Positions 13,978 through 21,326 of a stretch of 21,326 nt of DNA are shown here, piece by piece. Numbering within the stretch: the stretch's first letter is position 1; every line of letters begins with the position of its first letter. The notes below the pieces were generated by a model, which was not told the origin of the DNA, did not search any database, and saw only the letters and a list, made by a program, of their open reading frames with translations. The stretch covers positions 1 to 21,326 of the forward strand of contig DAOUFU010000260.1 in assembly GCA_034429275.1 (NCBI GenBank), written 5' to 3'. The DNA comes from DAOUFU01 sp034429275. Lineage in GTDB: Bacteria > Chloroflexota > Anaerolineae > Aggregatilineales > Aggregatilineaceae. The position numbers were made by a program, and so were the translations under genes.

Positions 13978-15426
13978 CTAGCCTGGTAGCTGCTGCGAGG
14001 TGATTCCGCCCTCGGTCATGGCGCGAGCATCCAGGGCAGCCCGCGCGTCAGCCTCGGTCATATAGCCCAACTCGACGACGACCTCCAGGATCGAGCGGTT
14101 CTCGCTCATCGCCTTTTTGGCGACTTCTGCCCCGCGCTGATACCCGATGATCGGGTTGAGCGCCGTGACCAGGATGGCATTTTTGCCCAGCCAGCCTTCG
14201 GCCTTTTCGCGGTTTGCCACCACGCCGACCACGCACTTCTCGGTGAAGGCTTTGACCGCGCCGATCGTGACGTGCATCATCTCGAACAGGTTATGCGCGA
14301 TGATGGGCATCATGACGTTCAGCTCAAGCTGCCCGGCCTGCCCGGCCAGGGTGACGGTCAGGTCGTTCCCCATGACATGATACATCGCCATATTGAGCAT
14401 CTCAGCCAGCACAGGGTTCACCTTGCCGGGCATGATGCTCGATCCGGGCTGGACGGCGGGCAGCCGGATTTCGTCCAGGCCGGTCGCCGGGCCGCTGCTC
14501 AGCAGGCGGAAATCGTTGGCGATGCGTGCCAGGTCCTGGGCCAGTGTGCGCAGTGCGCCCGAAAAGAACACAGCATCCTGCATCGACTGCATCGACTCAA
14601 ACAGGTCATCGCTGGTGAACAAGTCCAGCCCGGTCAGCCGCGAGAGGGTGGCGACCATCCGCGCGTGATACTCCGGGTGAGCGTTCAGGCCGGTGCCCGT
14701 AGCCGTGCCGCCGATCCCCAACCGGCGCAGACCCTGCGCGGCCACGCGGATTTTTTCGATATCGCGCTCGACGGCTTTGGCGTATGCGCCGAACTCCTGG
14801 CCCAACCGCACCGGCACAGCATCCTGCAGGTGGGTGCGACCACTTTTGACCACGTCATCAAACTCCGCCGCTTTGTCGGCCAGCGCCTGGCGAAGATTGC
14901 CCAGGGCCGAGAGCAGTTCATCGAGCCGCCATAAACAGCCCAGCCGGATCGCGGTGGGAATCGTGTCGTTGGTCGATTGGGCCATGTTGACGTGATCGTT
15001 GGGATGGACAGGCTTGATCGGCGCGTCAAGCTCGAAGCCCAACAACTGGTTGGCGCGGTTGGCGATCACCTCGTTCGTGTTCATGTTGTGGCTGGTCCCC
15101 GCGCCCGCCTGGAACGGATCGACCACAAATTGATCGTGCCAGCGCCCGACCAGGATTTCGTCCGCCGCTTCCATGATAGCCTGGGCGATGGCCTTCCCGG
15201 AGAGCGTGACCGGGCCATTTGCATAATCGGCAAACAGGCCCAACGACTGGTTGACTTCGGCGGCAGCGCGTTTGATCACCGTCTGCGCCCAGATAAACGC
15301 GGCATAGGGCCGCATCCCGCTGATTGGGAAATTATTAATCGCGCGCTGGGTCTGCGCGCCCCACAGCGCATCACGCGGAACGGCGACCTGGCCCAGCGAA
15401 TCCTTTTCAATGCGTGTCTCAGCCAT
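13978..15426 (-). CDS. fumC: Class II fumarate hydratase
   Basis: This is a 482-residue enzyme of the fumarase/aspartase superfamily, expected to interconvert fumarate and malate in the cytoplasm. I chose the ATG at 15424-15426 (MAETRIEKDSLG) because homologous sequence begins there and GGAG lies about 13 bp upstream, although the frame extends 32 residues further. Motifs are LWGAQTQRAINNF (21-33), TSHNMNTNEV (111-120), HPNDHVN (141-147), GRTH (196-199) and the signature GSSIMPGKVN (328-337). GRTH and HPNDHVN favour fumarase; aspartases usually have GRTQ and HPNDDVN. KVNPV instead of KVNPTQ resembles the actinobacterial fumarase type, so aspartate ammonia-lyase remains a minor alternative. 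It would supply the TCA cycle or its reductive branch. It is convergent with the gene ending at 13934. Confidence 0.87.
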   Translation of the reverse strand: MAETRIEKDSLGQVAVPRDALWGAQTQRAINNFPISGMRPYAAFIWAQTVIKRAAAEVNQSLGLFADYANGPVTLSGKAIAQAIMEAADEILVGRWHDQFVVDPFQAGAGTSHNMNTNEVIANRANQLLGFELDAPIKPVHPNDHVNMAQSTNDTIPTAIRLGCLWRLDELLSALGNLRQALADKAAEFDDVVKSGRTHLQDAVPVRLGQEFGAYAKAVERDIEKIRVAAQGLRRLGIGGTATGTGLNAHPEYHARMVATLSRLTGLDLFTSDDLFESMQSMQDAVFFSGALRTLAQDLARIANDFRLLSSGPATGLDEIRLPAVQPGSSIMPGKVNPVLAEMLNMAMYHVMGNDLTVTLAGQAGQLELNVMMPIIAHNLFEMMHVTIGAVKAFTEKCVVGVVANREKAEGWLGKNAILVTALNPIIGYQRGAEVAKKAMSENRSILEVVVELGYMTEADARAALDARAMTEGGITSQQLPG

Positions 15427-15528
15427 AGGTATAGGTTTGCTCCTCAAAAATCTAAAAAGGCTCACACTGTGATATTTGCATACGCAGCGGCGATTTACCA
15501 GCCCGCCCGGCGAATGCGCCACAAACTA

Positions 15529-15555
15529 CTGCGCCCCGGCATAACCAGGGCGCAG
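15529..15555 (-). terminator. Possible terminator hairpin of pepF
   Basis: CTGCGCCC (15529-15536) and GGGCGCAG (15548-15555) form a perfect 8-bp stem with an 11-base loop, 27 bp past the pepF stop. On the minus strand it is followed by TAGTTTG, a poor T-run, so it may be a weak terminator or only slow readthrough into fumC. The rest of the 15427-15581 gap shows no clear fumC promoter. Confidence 0.4.
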
Positions 15556-15581
15556 AAGACGAGCGGGTGTGACAACGAATG

Positions 15582-17372
15582 CTAGCGGGTCTGGTGAACC
15601 AGGGCTTCCGCCTGTGCGATCAGCTTCTCGATCTCGCCCAGCCCCTCTTTCCAGAAATTGGGATCGGTCAGGTCACCGCCCATCGGGGCCAGGATCGCTT
15701 CGGGCCAGTCGGAGCCGCCCGCCCGCAGGACATCGAGATAACGCGGGGTGAACGAATCGCCCTGCTGGCGGTAGCGCGCGAACAGGGCCAGCACCAGCAG
15801 TTCGCCAAAAGCATACGCATAGACATAGCCAGGATAGTGCAGGAAGTGCGGGATGTAGCTCCACCAGATCGCGTAATTCTCGGTCAGGTCCAGGCTGTCG
15901 CCAAACATGGCGCGCTGCGTGGTCATCCAAAGCTCGCTCAGGCGCTCGCTAGAGAGTTCGCCTTCTTCGCGGCGGGCAGTGTGCATCCCGTGCTCGAACC
16001 GGTTCATGGCAATCTGGCGGAAGACGGTGGATAGAATATCCTCGATCTTATGCGCGATCATGGCCAGTTGTACTTTGGGATCGGGTTCTTTGGCCATAAA
16101 ATCGCTGAAGACCAGCATCTCGCCAAAGGTTGAGGCCATCTCCGCAGTCGTCAGGGGTGTGTGCGCCTGAAGCATCCCCTGCTCGCGCGAGAGATACTGG
16201 TGAACGCCATGCCCCAACTCGTGCGCCAGGGTCATGACATCGCGCGCGCTGCCCGTGAAGTTCATCAGCACATAGGGGTGCACCGAAGGCACCGTTCCGG
16301 CGCTGAAGGCCCCGCCCCGTTTGCCCGGCCTGGGCGCAGCGTCGATCCACGACCGGGTGAAGAACTGCTCCGCAATACCGGCCACTGTAGGGTGGAATTT
16401 GCCGTAAGCATTCAGCACCATTTCGCGGGCCGTGTCCCACTGGTAATTCCCTTCCGCGGCGGGCAGGGGCGCGTACCGGTCATAGTCGGTCAGCCGGTCC
16501 AGGCCCAGCAGTTCGCGCTTGAGGTGATAGTAGCGGGCCACGATGTCGTAGCGGGTCGTGACCGCACCTACCAATGCCTCCACCACGTCGTCGCTGACCT
16601 CATTCGACAGATTACGCGCCGACAGCCAGGTTGGGTAGCTGCGGAGCCGGTCATCGGAGGCTTTGTCCGCCGCCAGCGTATTGAAGATAAAGGTCAGAAT
16701 GGGCAGCTTCTCGCGCAGCCCATCGGTGAAGGCCTGCGCCGCGCCCTGGCGCACGTCGCGCGCAGGATCGTAGAGCTTGGCCAGAATGCCCGACTGGGTC
16801 AGTTCCTGGCCATCGAACGAAAAGCGCATACTGCTGGTGACTTCCGAGAAGAACCGCGCCCAGGCATCACGCCCGGTGACCGCTTTCTCGGAAAGGATTT
16901 TCTCTTCCGGCTCACTCAAGCGGTGGGGCCGGTAGCGCCGGACCGTTTCCAGCCAGTGCCGGTAATGTGCCAGCACCGGGTGATTCATCAGCAGCTCGGC
17001 GGCATCGGCGGGCGCGTTGGTCCATTCCAGTTCGAAGAACACGAGTTTCTGTTCCAGGCGCGATGACCACTCGTTGACCTTTTGCAGCAGCGCCCCATAG
17101 CGCGGATTGGCCGTATCGGTAGACCACAACAACTGGACATACGATCCCAGCTTGTGGGCCATCTCCACAATGCCCTCATACTCGGCCAGCGCGTCGCGCA
17201 TTTCCTCAGCATCGAGCGCCGCCAGCCGCCCGCGATAGGCCGCGGCCAGTTGATCGGCGCGCTCGTCCGCCCGCCGAATATCTGCCTCGATCTGAGGATC
17301 GTCAATGCCTGCGTAAAGATCGCTCAAATCCCAGGCGATGTTCTCCGCCCCGGTTACCTGTAGTTCTGTCAT
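15582..17372 (-). CDS. pepF: Oligoendopeptidase F, M3B family metallopeptidase
   Basis: This is a 596-residue cytoplasmic zinc peptidase that cleaves medium-size oligopeptides. The ATG (17370-17372) has AGGAG about 10 bp upstream. The active site is HELGH (384-388), with Glu411 in TTAEMASTFGE as the likely third zinc ligand. The C-terminal block IPHFLHYPGYVYAYAFGEL is the conserved substrate-contact region of M3 peptidases. Length and motifs agree with full-length PepF (about 600). The N-terminal half is helical, as in the family. The gene is divergent from the aldo/keto reductase and may be transcribed together with fumC, 155 bp downstream. A promoter with a palindrome over its -10 suggests regulation. 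Confidence 0.93.
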   Translation of the reverse strand: MTELQVTGAENIAWDLSDLYAGIDDPQIEADIRRADERADQLAAAYRGRLAALDAEEMRDALAEYEGIVEMAHKLGSYVQLLWSTDTANPRYGALLQKVNEWSSRLEQKLVFFELEWTNAPADAAELLMNHPVLAHYRHWLETVRRYRPHRLSEPEEKILSEKAVTGRDAWARFFSEVTSSMRFSFDGQELTQSGILAKLYDPARDVRQGAAQAFTDGLREKLPILTFIFNTLAADKASDDRLRSYPTWLSARNLSNEVSDDVVEALVGAVTTRYDIVARYYHLKRELLGLDRLTDYDRYAPLPAAEGNYQWDTAREMVLNAYGKFHPTVAGIAEQFFTRSWIDAAPRPGKRGGAFSAGTVPSVHPYVLMNFTGSARDVMTLAHELGHGVHQYLSREQGMLQAHTPLTTAEMASTFGEMLVFSDFMAKEPDPKVQLAMIAHKIEDILSTVFRQIAMNRFEHGMHTARREEGELSSERLSELWMTTQRAMFGDSLDLTENYAIWWSYIPHFLHYPGYVYAYAFGELLVLALFARYRQQGDSFTPRYLDVLRAGGSDWPEAILAPMGGDLTDPNFWKEGLGEIEKLIAQAEALVHQTR

Positions 17373-17398
17373 GTGAAGCCGCTCCTAAGATTCGTTGC

Positions 17399-17440
17399 AT
17401 AACCTCTGAGGTTATACGTGCTGAAGCGCAAAAGATGCAA
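17399..17440 (-). promoter_or_regulatory. pepF promoter with palindromic operator-like site
   Basis: On the minus strand TTGCAT (17435-17440), 18 bp and TATAAC (17411-17416) predict a start near 17404. ATAACCTC (17399-17406) and GAGGTTAT (17408-17415) are exact inverted copies around one central base, covering the -10 and the start site. This is where a repressor operator is expected. The regulator is unknown. Confidence 0.5.
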
Positions 17441-17511
17441 ATGGGGCCCAATTTGGCGACAATAGAGCTACGATAACCATGCTTTGGGGCCTATGAGGAG
17501 GGCTGTTTCCC

Positions 17512-18495
17512 ATGAACTATCGTGAACTGGGTCGTACCGGGTGGAAAGTCTCGGAAGTCAGTTTTGGGGCGTGGGCCATCGGCGGCGCATGGGGCAGCGT
17601 GGACGACAAAGAGTCTATCGCCGCTCTGCACCGCGCGATTGACCTCGGCGTGAACTTCATCGACACCGCCGATGTCTATGGCGATGGGCACAGCGAGCAG
17701 TTGATCGCCCAGGTGCTGAAGGAGCGCCGCGAGACCATCTATGTTGCCACCAAGGCGGGCCGCCGGCTCGATCCGCATGTTTCCAGCGGCTACAATGCCG
17801 AGAATCTCACCCGCTTCATCGAGCGCAGTCTCAAGAACCTGGATACCGACTGCCTGGACCTGGTGCAGCTTCACTGCCCGCCGACCGAGGTGTATTACCG
17901 GCCCGAAGTGTTCGGCGTGCTCGATGATCTCATGCAGCAGGGCAAAATCCGTCACTATGGCGTGAGCGTGGAAAAAGTGGAAGAGGCGCTCAAAGCCATC
18001 GAATATCCGAATGTGCAGACGGTGCAGATCATCTTCAATATGTTCCGTCATCGGCCCGCCGACTTGTTCTTCTCCGAGGCCAAGCGCCGCAAGGTGGGCA
18101 TCCTGGCCCGCGTGCCGCTCGCCAGCGGCCTGCTCACAGGCAAGATGACCCCCAAGACCGAATTCGCCCCCGACGATCATCGCCAGTTCAACCGGCATGG
18201 CGAATCGTTCGACCGCGGCGAGACCTACTCCGGCGTCGATTATGAGACCGGGCTGGACGCTGTGAAGCAGCTTCAGGCTATCATGCCGCCCAATATGACC
18301 ATGCCGCAGTTTGCGCGGCGCTGGATTTTGATGTTCGACGCGGTCTCATGCGTCATCCCCGGAGCCAAGCGTCCTTCGCAGGCCGAGGATAACGTCCGGG
18401 CGTCGGAACTGCCGCCGCTCAGCGACGAAGTAATGGCCGGCGTCAAAACCATCTACGACCGCTACATCCGCGAGCAGGTGCATCATCTCTGGTAA
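17512..18495 (+). CDS. Aldo/keto reductase
   Basis: This is a 327-residue NAD(P)H-dependent oxidoreductase with a TIM-barrel fold. ATG 17512 follows GAGGAGG by about 10 bp. The catalytic tetrad is visible as Asp51 and Tyr56 (DTADVYGDGHSE), Lys81 (VATKAG) and His121 (LVQLHCPP). Starting MNYRELGRTGWKVSEVSFG and ending with VIPGAKRPSQAEDNV for cofactor phosphate binding, it matches the YajO/Tas-like, AKR11-12-type group of general aldehyde reductases. The natural substrate cannot be told from sequence. It is divergent from pepF and followed by a hairpin, so it is probably a single-gene unit. Confidence 0.92.
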   Translation: MNYRELGRTGWKVSEVSFGAWAIGGAWGSVDDKESIAALHRAIDLGVNFIDTADVYGDGHSEQLIAQVLKERRETIYVATKAGRRLDPHVSSGYNAENLTRFIERSLKNLDTDCLDLVQLHCPPTEVYYRPEVFGVLDDLMQQGKIRHYGVSVEKVEEALKAIEYPNVQTVQIIFNMFRHRPADLFFSEAKRRKVGILARVPLASGLLTGKMTPKTEFAPDDHRQFNRHGESFDRGETYSGVDYETGLDAVKQLQAIMPPNMTMPQFARRWILMFDAVSCVIPGAKRPSQAEDNVRASELPPLSDEVMAGVKTIYDRYIREQVHHLW

Positions 18496-18524
18496 GTTTG
18501 GCGGGCTGCTCGCCTTCTGAAGGC

Positions 18525-18558
18525 ACAGGCTCCCCCGCCAGGCGAGGGAGCCTGTTTG
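18525..18558 (+). terminator. Likely terminator of the aldo/keto reductase gene
   Basis: ACAGGCTCCC (18525-18534) and GGGAGCCTGT (18546-18555) form a perfect 10-bp stem, extended inside by CGCC/GGCG. A short TTTG follows, so the T-run is weak but the stem is very stable. It lies 30 bp after the stop. Confidence 0.6.
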
Positions 18559-18608
18559 CCCTGCGTGTTCCGGGTGCAAAAAAGCACCGCTGCCGGGGCC
18601 ATTTTGCC

Positions 18609-18637
18609 TTGCAGAAAGCCCCGGTCATTGTCATAAT
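18609..18637 (+). promoter_or_regulatory. Promoter candidate for the SUMF1-domain lipoprotein
   Basis: TTGCAG (18609-18614), a 17-bp spacer and CATAAT (18632-18637) lie 27 bp before the ATG at 18665. The leader would be only about 20 nt, in keeping with the lack of an obvious Shine-Dalgarno sequence. This could also drive the following cytochrome b and Rieske genes. Confidence 0.45.
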
Positions 18638-18664
18638 GGCGCAGTCCGGTCGCCAAGCATACAC

Positions 18665-19441
18665 ATGATACGCATGTCTCGAAAGAATATTGTCTTGACC
18701 CTTGTCTGGCTCGTGCTGGCGGGGTGCGGCCCATTGGGTCTCACCGGCTCCAGGCCCGCCTACATCCAGCATAACGAAGACTGGGCGGTGACTGTTCAGA
18801 CCTTCGATGGGGTCGAGATGGTCCGGGTTCCACCGGGCTGTTTTCTGATGGGCAACGAGCGCGGACGCCGCGACGAACAGCCGGTTCACGAAATCTGCTT
18901 CGACAAACCTTTCTGGATCGACCGGACCGAAGTCACCAACGCCCAGTACGGGTCTCAGGGGGTGTTCCCTGGCGACGACCGCCCGCGTGAAAACCTGACC
19001 TGGTTCGAGGCGCGCGATCACTGCCTGCGGCGAGGCGCACGCCTGCCCACCGAAGCCGAATGGGAATATGCAGCGCGCGGCCCGGACAGCCTGTACTATC
19101 CCTGGGGCGACCAGTTCATCGAAGACAACCTGGTGTTCGATGGCAACTTCAACAACGAAACGTCCCCGGTGGGCAGCCGCCCGGCGGGAACCTCGTGGGT
19201 GGGCGCGGTGGACCTCAGCGGAAATGTCTGGGAGTGGGTCAACAGCATCTACAAACCCTACCCCTATAAGCCCAACGACGGGCGCGAAAACCCGGACGAT
19301 ACGACCAGTTACCGGGTCTACCGGGGCGGGCTGGGCAGCTATATCGACTTTGGCACCAGCGCGGCCACGCGCTTTCGTGGAAAGCCGGACTCGCGGGGGT
19401 GGTTCATCGGCTTCCGCTGTGCCAGAGATGCCAACGATTAG
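18665..19441 (+). CDS. SUMF1 (formylglycine-generating-enzyme-like) domain lipoprotein
   Basis: This is a 258-residue protein with lipobox LVLAGC (Cys21 lipidated), so anchored outside the membrane. ATG 18665 or 18674 could be the start; both give the same signal. The SUMF1-type domain spans about 48-255: MVRVPPGCFLMGNERGRRDE, FWIDRTEVTNAQY, ARLPTEAEWEYAARG, PWGDQF, LSGNVWEWV, YRGGLGSY and GFRCARD. After TNAQYGS the usual 20-30-residue stretch is nearly absent, so the domain is shortened. The RGG region has no Cys where true formylglycine-generating enzymes carry their catalytic pair, so sulfatase activation is unlikely. Its role is unknown; placement 60 bp before cytochrome b hints at a link with that complex. 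Confidence 0.85.
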   Translation: MIRMSRKNIVLTLVWLVLAGCGPLGLTGSRPAYIQHNEDWAVTVQTFDGVEMVRVPPGCFLMGNERGRRDEQPVHEICFDKPFWIDRTEVTNAQYGSQGVFPGDDRPRENLTWFEARDHCLRRGARLPTEAEWEYAARGPDSLYYPWGDQFIEDNLVFDGNFNNETSPVGSRPAGTSWVGAVDLSGNVWEWVNSIYKPYPYKPNDGRENPDDTTSYRVYRGGLGSYIDFGTSAATRFRGKPDSRGWFIGFRCARDAND

Positions 19442-19501
19442 GGCACATCCTGCTTCGATGCATATCCATGCGCGCGGGTTGAAAGGATTCCTGATATTCC
19501 T

Positions 19502-20908
19502 GTGAAGCACCCTGTCAAACCAAAGAATTCCCGCACCAGGCAGCCGGGACTCCTCATGCGGATTCGCCGGTCCATCTGGCGCGAACCCTGGCCGCAGAAT
19601 GACAGCCAGCGCGTCCGGCTGGTGCTCAACGACCTGATCCTGCATCTCCACGCGACCAAAGTCCCCAAGCGCGCGCTGAAGCTCACCTATAGCTATGGGC
19701 TGGGCGGGCTGGCGATCCTGCTGTTTGTGATATTGGCCTTCACAGGCGTGCTGCTGACCTTTGTCTATGTCCCCACGCCCGATGAAGCCTATGCCAGCAT
19801 TCACCGGCTGCAAACCGATATCTGGATCGGCTCGCTGGTGCGCAATCTGCACCACTGGAGCGGCAACCTGCTGCTGATCGTGGCGGTGCTGCACCTGTTG
19901 CGCGTGTTTTTCACCGGGGCGTTCCATCCCCCGCGCGAGTTCAACTGGCTGCTTGGCCTGTCCCTGCTGCTGCTGGTCGCGCTGTCGAACTTCACCGGCT
20001 ACCTCATGCCCTGGGACCAGCTTGCCTATTGGGCCACGACCATCAGTACCAGTATGCTGAGCTACATTCCCGTCGTGGGAGAAGATATCCGGCAGGTGCT
20101 CATCGGCGGGCCGGAGATCGGCGAATTCACCCTGCGGACCTTTTTCGCCTTCCACATTGTGGTATTCCCGCCGCTGATGGTCATCATCATTTCGTACCAT
20201 ATCTGGCGCGTGCGCAAAGATACCTTCACCCTGCCGCGCGCGCTGGACGAGCCGCCGCTGGACCCCAAGCGGGTCGAGCGCGTGACTACCATCCCCCACC
20301 TGGTCAACCTGGAAATCGGCTATGGCCTGGTGGCCCTGGCGCTGCTGCTGCTGTGGGCGACCTGGGTGGATGCGCCGCTCGAAGGGGCCGCCAACCCCAC
20401 GCACCCGCCGAACCCGGCCAAAGCAGCCTGGTATTTTATGGGCTTCCAGGAACTGCTGCTGCATTTTCACCCCGCCTTTGTGACGGTGGTGATTCCGGGG
20501 CTGACCGCGTTGGGGCTGTTCCTGCTGCCCTACCTGGATTCCGACCCCGATCACGATGTCCGGGGAATTTGGTTTCGCTCGCGGCGAGGCCGCCGACTGG
20601 CGATGGTTAACGCAGCCGCCGGAGTCATCGTGACGGCGGCGGGGGTGGTCGCTCACGAATTCTGGTTCGATCTGCCCACGCTGCTCCCGTCTCTGCCCAC
20701 CACCATCAGCAACGGTGCGATTCCGGTGGGTGCGATTCTGCTGGCGCTGGTGGTATATTACGGGTGGCTGGGTCGACGTGGGGCAACTCGCAGCGAGTGT
20801 AACCTGGCGGTCTTCACCCTGCTGTTCATGGCCTTCATCACGCTGACCGTCATCGGCGTTTTCTTTCGTGGCGAAAATATGGCCCTGGTGCTGCCATGGA
20901 ATACCTAG
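19502..20908 (+). CDS. Cytochrome b of a quinol-oxidising bc/b6f-type complex
   Basis: This is a 468-residue membrane protein with about nine hydrophobic helices, combining the N- and C-terminal halves of cytochrome b in one chain. It carries two b haems and the quinol sites. Haem ligands are His117 and His131 (14 apart), and His218 and His233 (15 apart); the 14/15 spacing is that of cytochrome b6. The PEWY quinol-site motif is replaced by AAWY (308-311) in NPAKAAWYFMGFQELL, a variant known from some non-mitochondrial-type complexes. The start is uncertain: GTG 19502 has AAAGGA rather far upstream, and ATG 19556 is an alternative. Its last 13 bases overlap the Rieske gene, so the two are translated together. 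It passes electrons toward a c-type carrier not seen here. Confidence 0.9.
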   Translation: MKHPVKPKNSRTRQPGLLMRIRRSIWREPWPQNDSQRVRLVLNDLILHLHATKVPKRALKLTYSYGLGGLAILLFVILAFTGVLLTFVYVPTPDEAYASIHRLQTDIWIGSLVRNLHHWSGNLLLIVAVLHLLRVFFTGAFHPPREFNWLLGLSLLLLVALSNFTGYLMPWDQLAYWATTISTSMLSYIPVVGEDIRQVLIGGPEIGEFTLRTFFAFHIVVFPPLMVIIISYHIWRVRKDTFTLPRALDEPPLDPKRVERVTTIPHLVNLEIGYGLVALALLLLWATWVDAPLEGAANPTHPPNPAKAAWYFMGFQELLLHFHPAFVTVVIPGLTALGLFLLPYLDSDPDHDVRGIWFRSRRGRRLAMVNAAAGVIVTAAGVVAHEFWFDLPTLLPSLPTTISNGAIPVGAILLALVVYYGWLGRRGATRSECNLAVFTLLFMAFITLTVIGVFFRGENMALVLPWNT

Positions 20909-21326
20909 ACCCAATGACCGAATCGCCAGACGATACACCAACAGAGCAGCCTGGCGGCATGACCCGGCGCGACTTTTTTGGCCTGTCCTGGCGCGTGCTG
21001 ACGGCGTTCGCCGCCTCGCAGGCTGCCTGCATTGGCCTGCGCTTCCTGTCTTCGCGCAAAGCCGAAGGCACCTTCGGCAAGGTCATGATCGCCGGGCTGC
21101 TGAGCGATTTCCCGGTGGGGACCATCACGCCGTTTGACCAGGACCGCTTCTTCCTGGTCCGCTTCGAGGATGGCGGTTTTCTGGCGCTGCACACCCGGTG
21201 CCCCCACCTGGCCTGTGTCGTCGGTTGGGATGCAGCACGCGAGCGTTTCGCCTGCCCCTGTCACGGCTCGGAATTTGAGCGGGATGGCCGCGTGCTCAGC
21301 CCGGCCGCCCCGCCCCCCCGGGGGCG
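20896..21326 (+). CDS. Rieske iron-sulfur protein, Tat-exported (C-terminus outside window)
   Basis: About 143 N-terminal residues are visible. ATG 20896 overlaps the cytochrome b stop; ATG 20914 in the same frame is equally possible. A twin-arginine motif (TRRDFFGLSW) and a hydrophobic stretch (LTAFAASQAACIGLRFL) give a Tat signal-anchor, as expected for a protein exported with its cluster in place. The 2Fe-2S ligand motifs are RCPHLACVVGW and CPCHGSEFERDG; their outer Cys should form the stabilising disulfide of Rieske proteins. The protein takes electrons from quinol oxidised at cytochrome b and passes them to a cytochrome c. The frame runs off the window in the Pro-rich region after the second motif. 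Confidence 0.93.
   Translation, partial: MEYLDPMTESPDDTPTEQPGGMTRRDFFGLSWRVLTAFAASQAACIGLRFLSSRKAEGTFGKVMIAGLLSDFPVGTITPFDQDRFFLVRFEDGGFLALHTRCPHLACVVGWDAARERFACPCHGSEFERDGRVLSPAAPPPRG

Noticed and set aside
15462..15472. TCACA-C-TGTGA palindrome upstream of fumC as a CRP-type site
   Set aside because: The arms are in the reverse order and spacing of a CRP site, and no promoter is visible beside it.
18573..18588. GGTGC-A6-GCACC as a terminator
   Set aside because: The stem is five base pairs and no T-run follows; the stronger hairpin just upstream explains termination.
18665..19441. True formylglycine-generating enzyme for sulfatase activation
   Set aside because: The catalytic Cys pair is absent and no sulfatase gene is in the window.
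18443..20941. An 832-codon open frame on the minus strand
   Set aside because: It is antisense to the SUMF1 lipoprotein and cytochrome b and shows no motif of its own.

Overview
The window is a GC-rich bacterial chromosome segment with compact genes and many exported proteins. The mix suggests a Chloroflexota bacterium, possibly Anaerolineae-like. It includes secreted SH3b-domain proteins, short lipoproteins, a CBS-ACT protein, a DUF4430-BtuF fusion, an M3B oligopeptidase, and a cytochrome b followed by a Tat-type Rieske protein. That placement is inference from gene content and style; there is no rRNA or other marker here.

Region 1 (1-5325) is an exported-protein island. Three paralogous SGNH-hydrolase-like proteins lie as two minus-strand genes and one divergent plus-strand gene. 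A small lipoprotein and a large secreted SH3b protein follow. All three SGNH-like proteins carry Cys where the family's GDS nucleophile Ser should be. The divergent pair appears to share a symmetric promoter region.

Region 2 (5370-7991) has a CBS-CBS-ACT sensor-type protein with a clear promoter, an operator-like palindrome and an intrinsic terminator. A divergent secreted beta-propeller-like protein follows. The 403-bp gap between them holds regulatory-looking inverted repeats.

Region 3 (8042-11904) is a complete cobalamin-import operon. In order it has a REP-like palindrome, a promoter, a cobalamin riboswitch, an intrinsic terminator, and then btuC, btuF and btuD. The binding protein carries an N-terminal DUF4430/transcobalamin-C-like domain.

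Region 4 (11939-18495) has a 640-residue protein with a VPS62-like core behind a strong promoter. After it come class II fumarase and oligoendopeptidase F on the minus strand, then a divergent aldo/keto reductase.

Region 5 (18609-21326) has a SUMF1-domain lipoprotein, a b6-type-spaced cytochrome b and a Tat-exported Rieske protein cut by the window edge. The last two overlap and should form the core of a quinol-oxidising complex.

I saw no tRNA, rRNA, CRISPR array, transposase or integrase. All motif, promoter and hairpin calls were made by eye.
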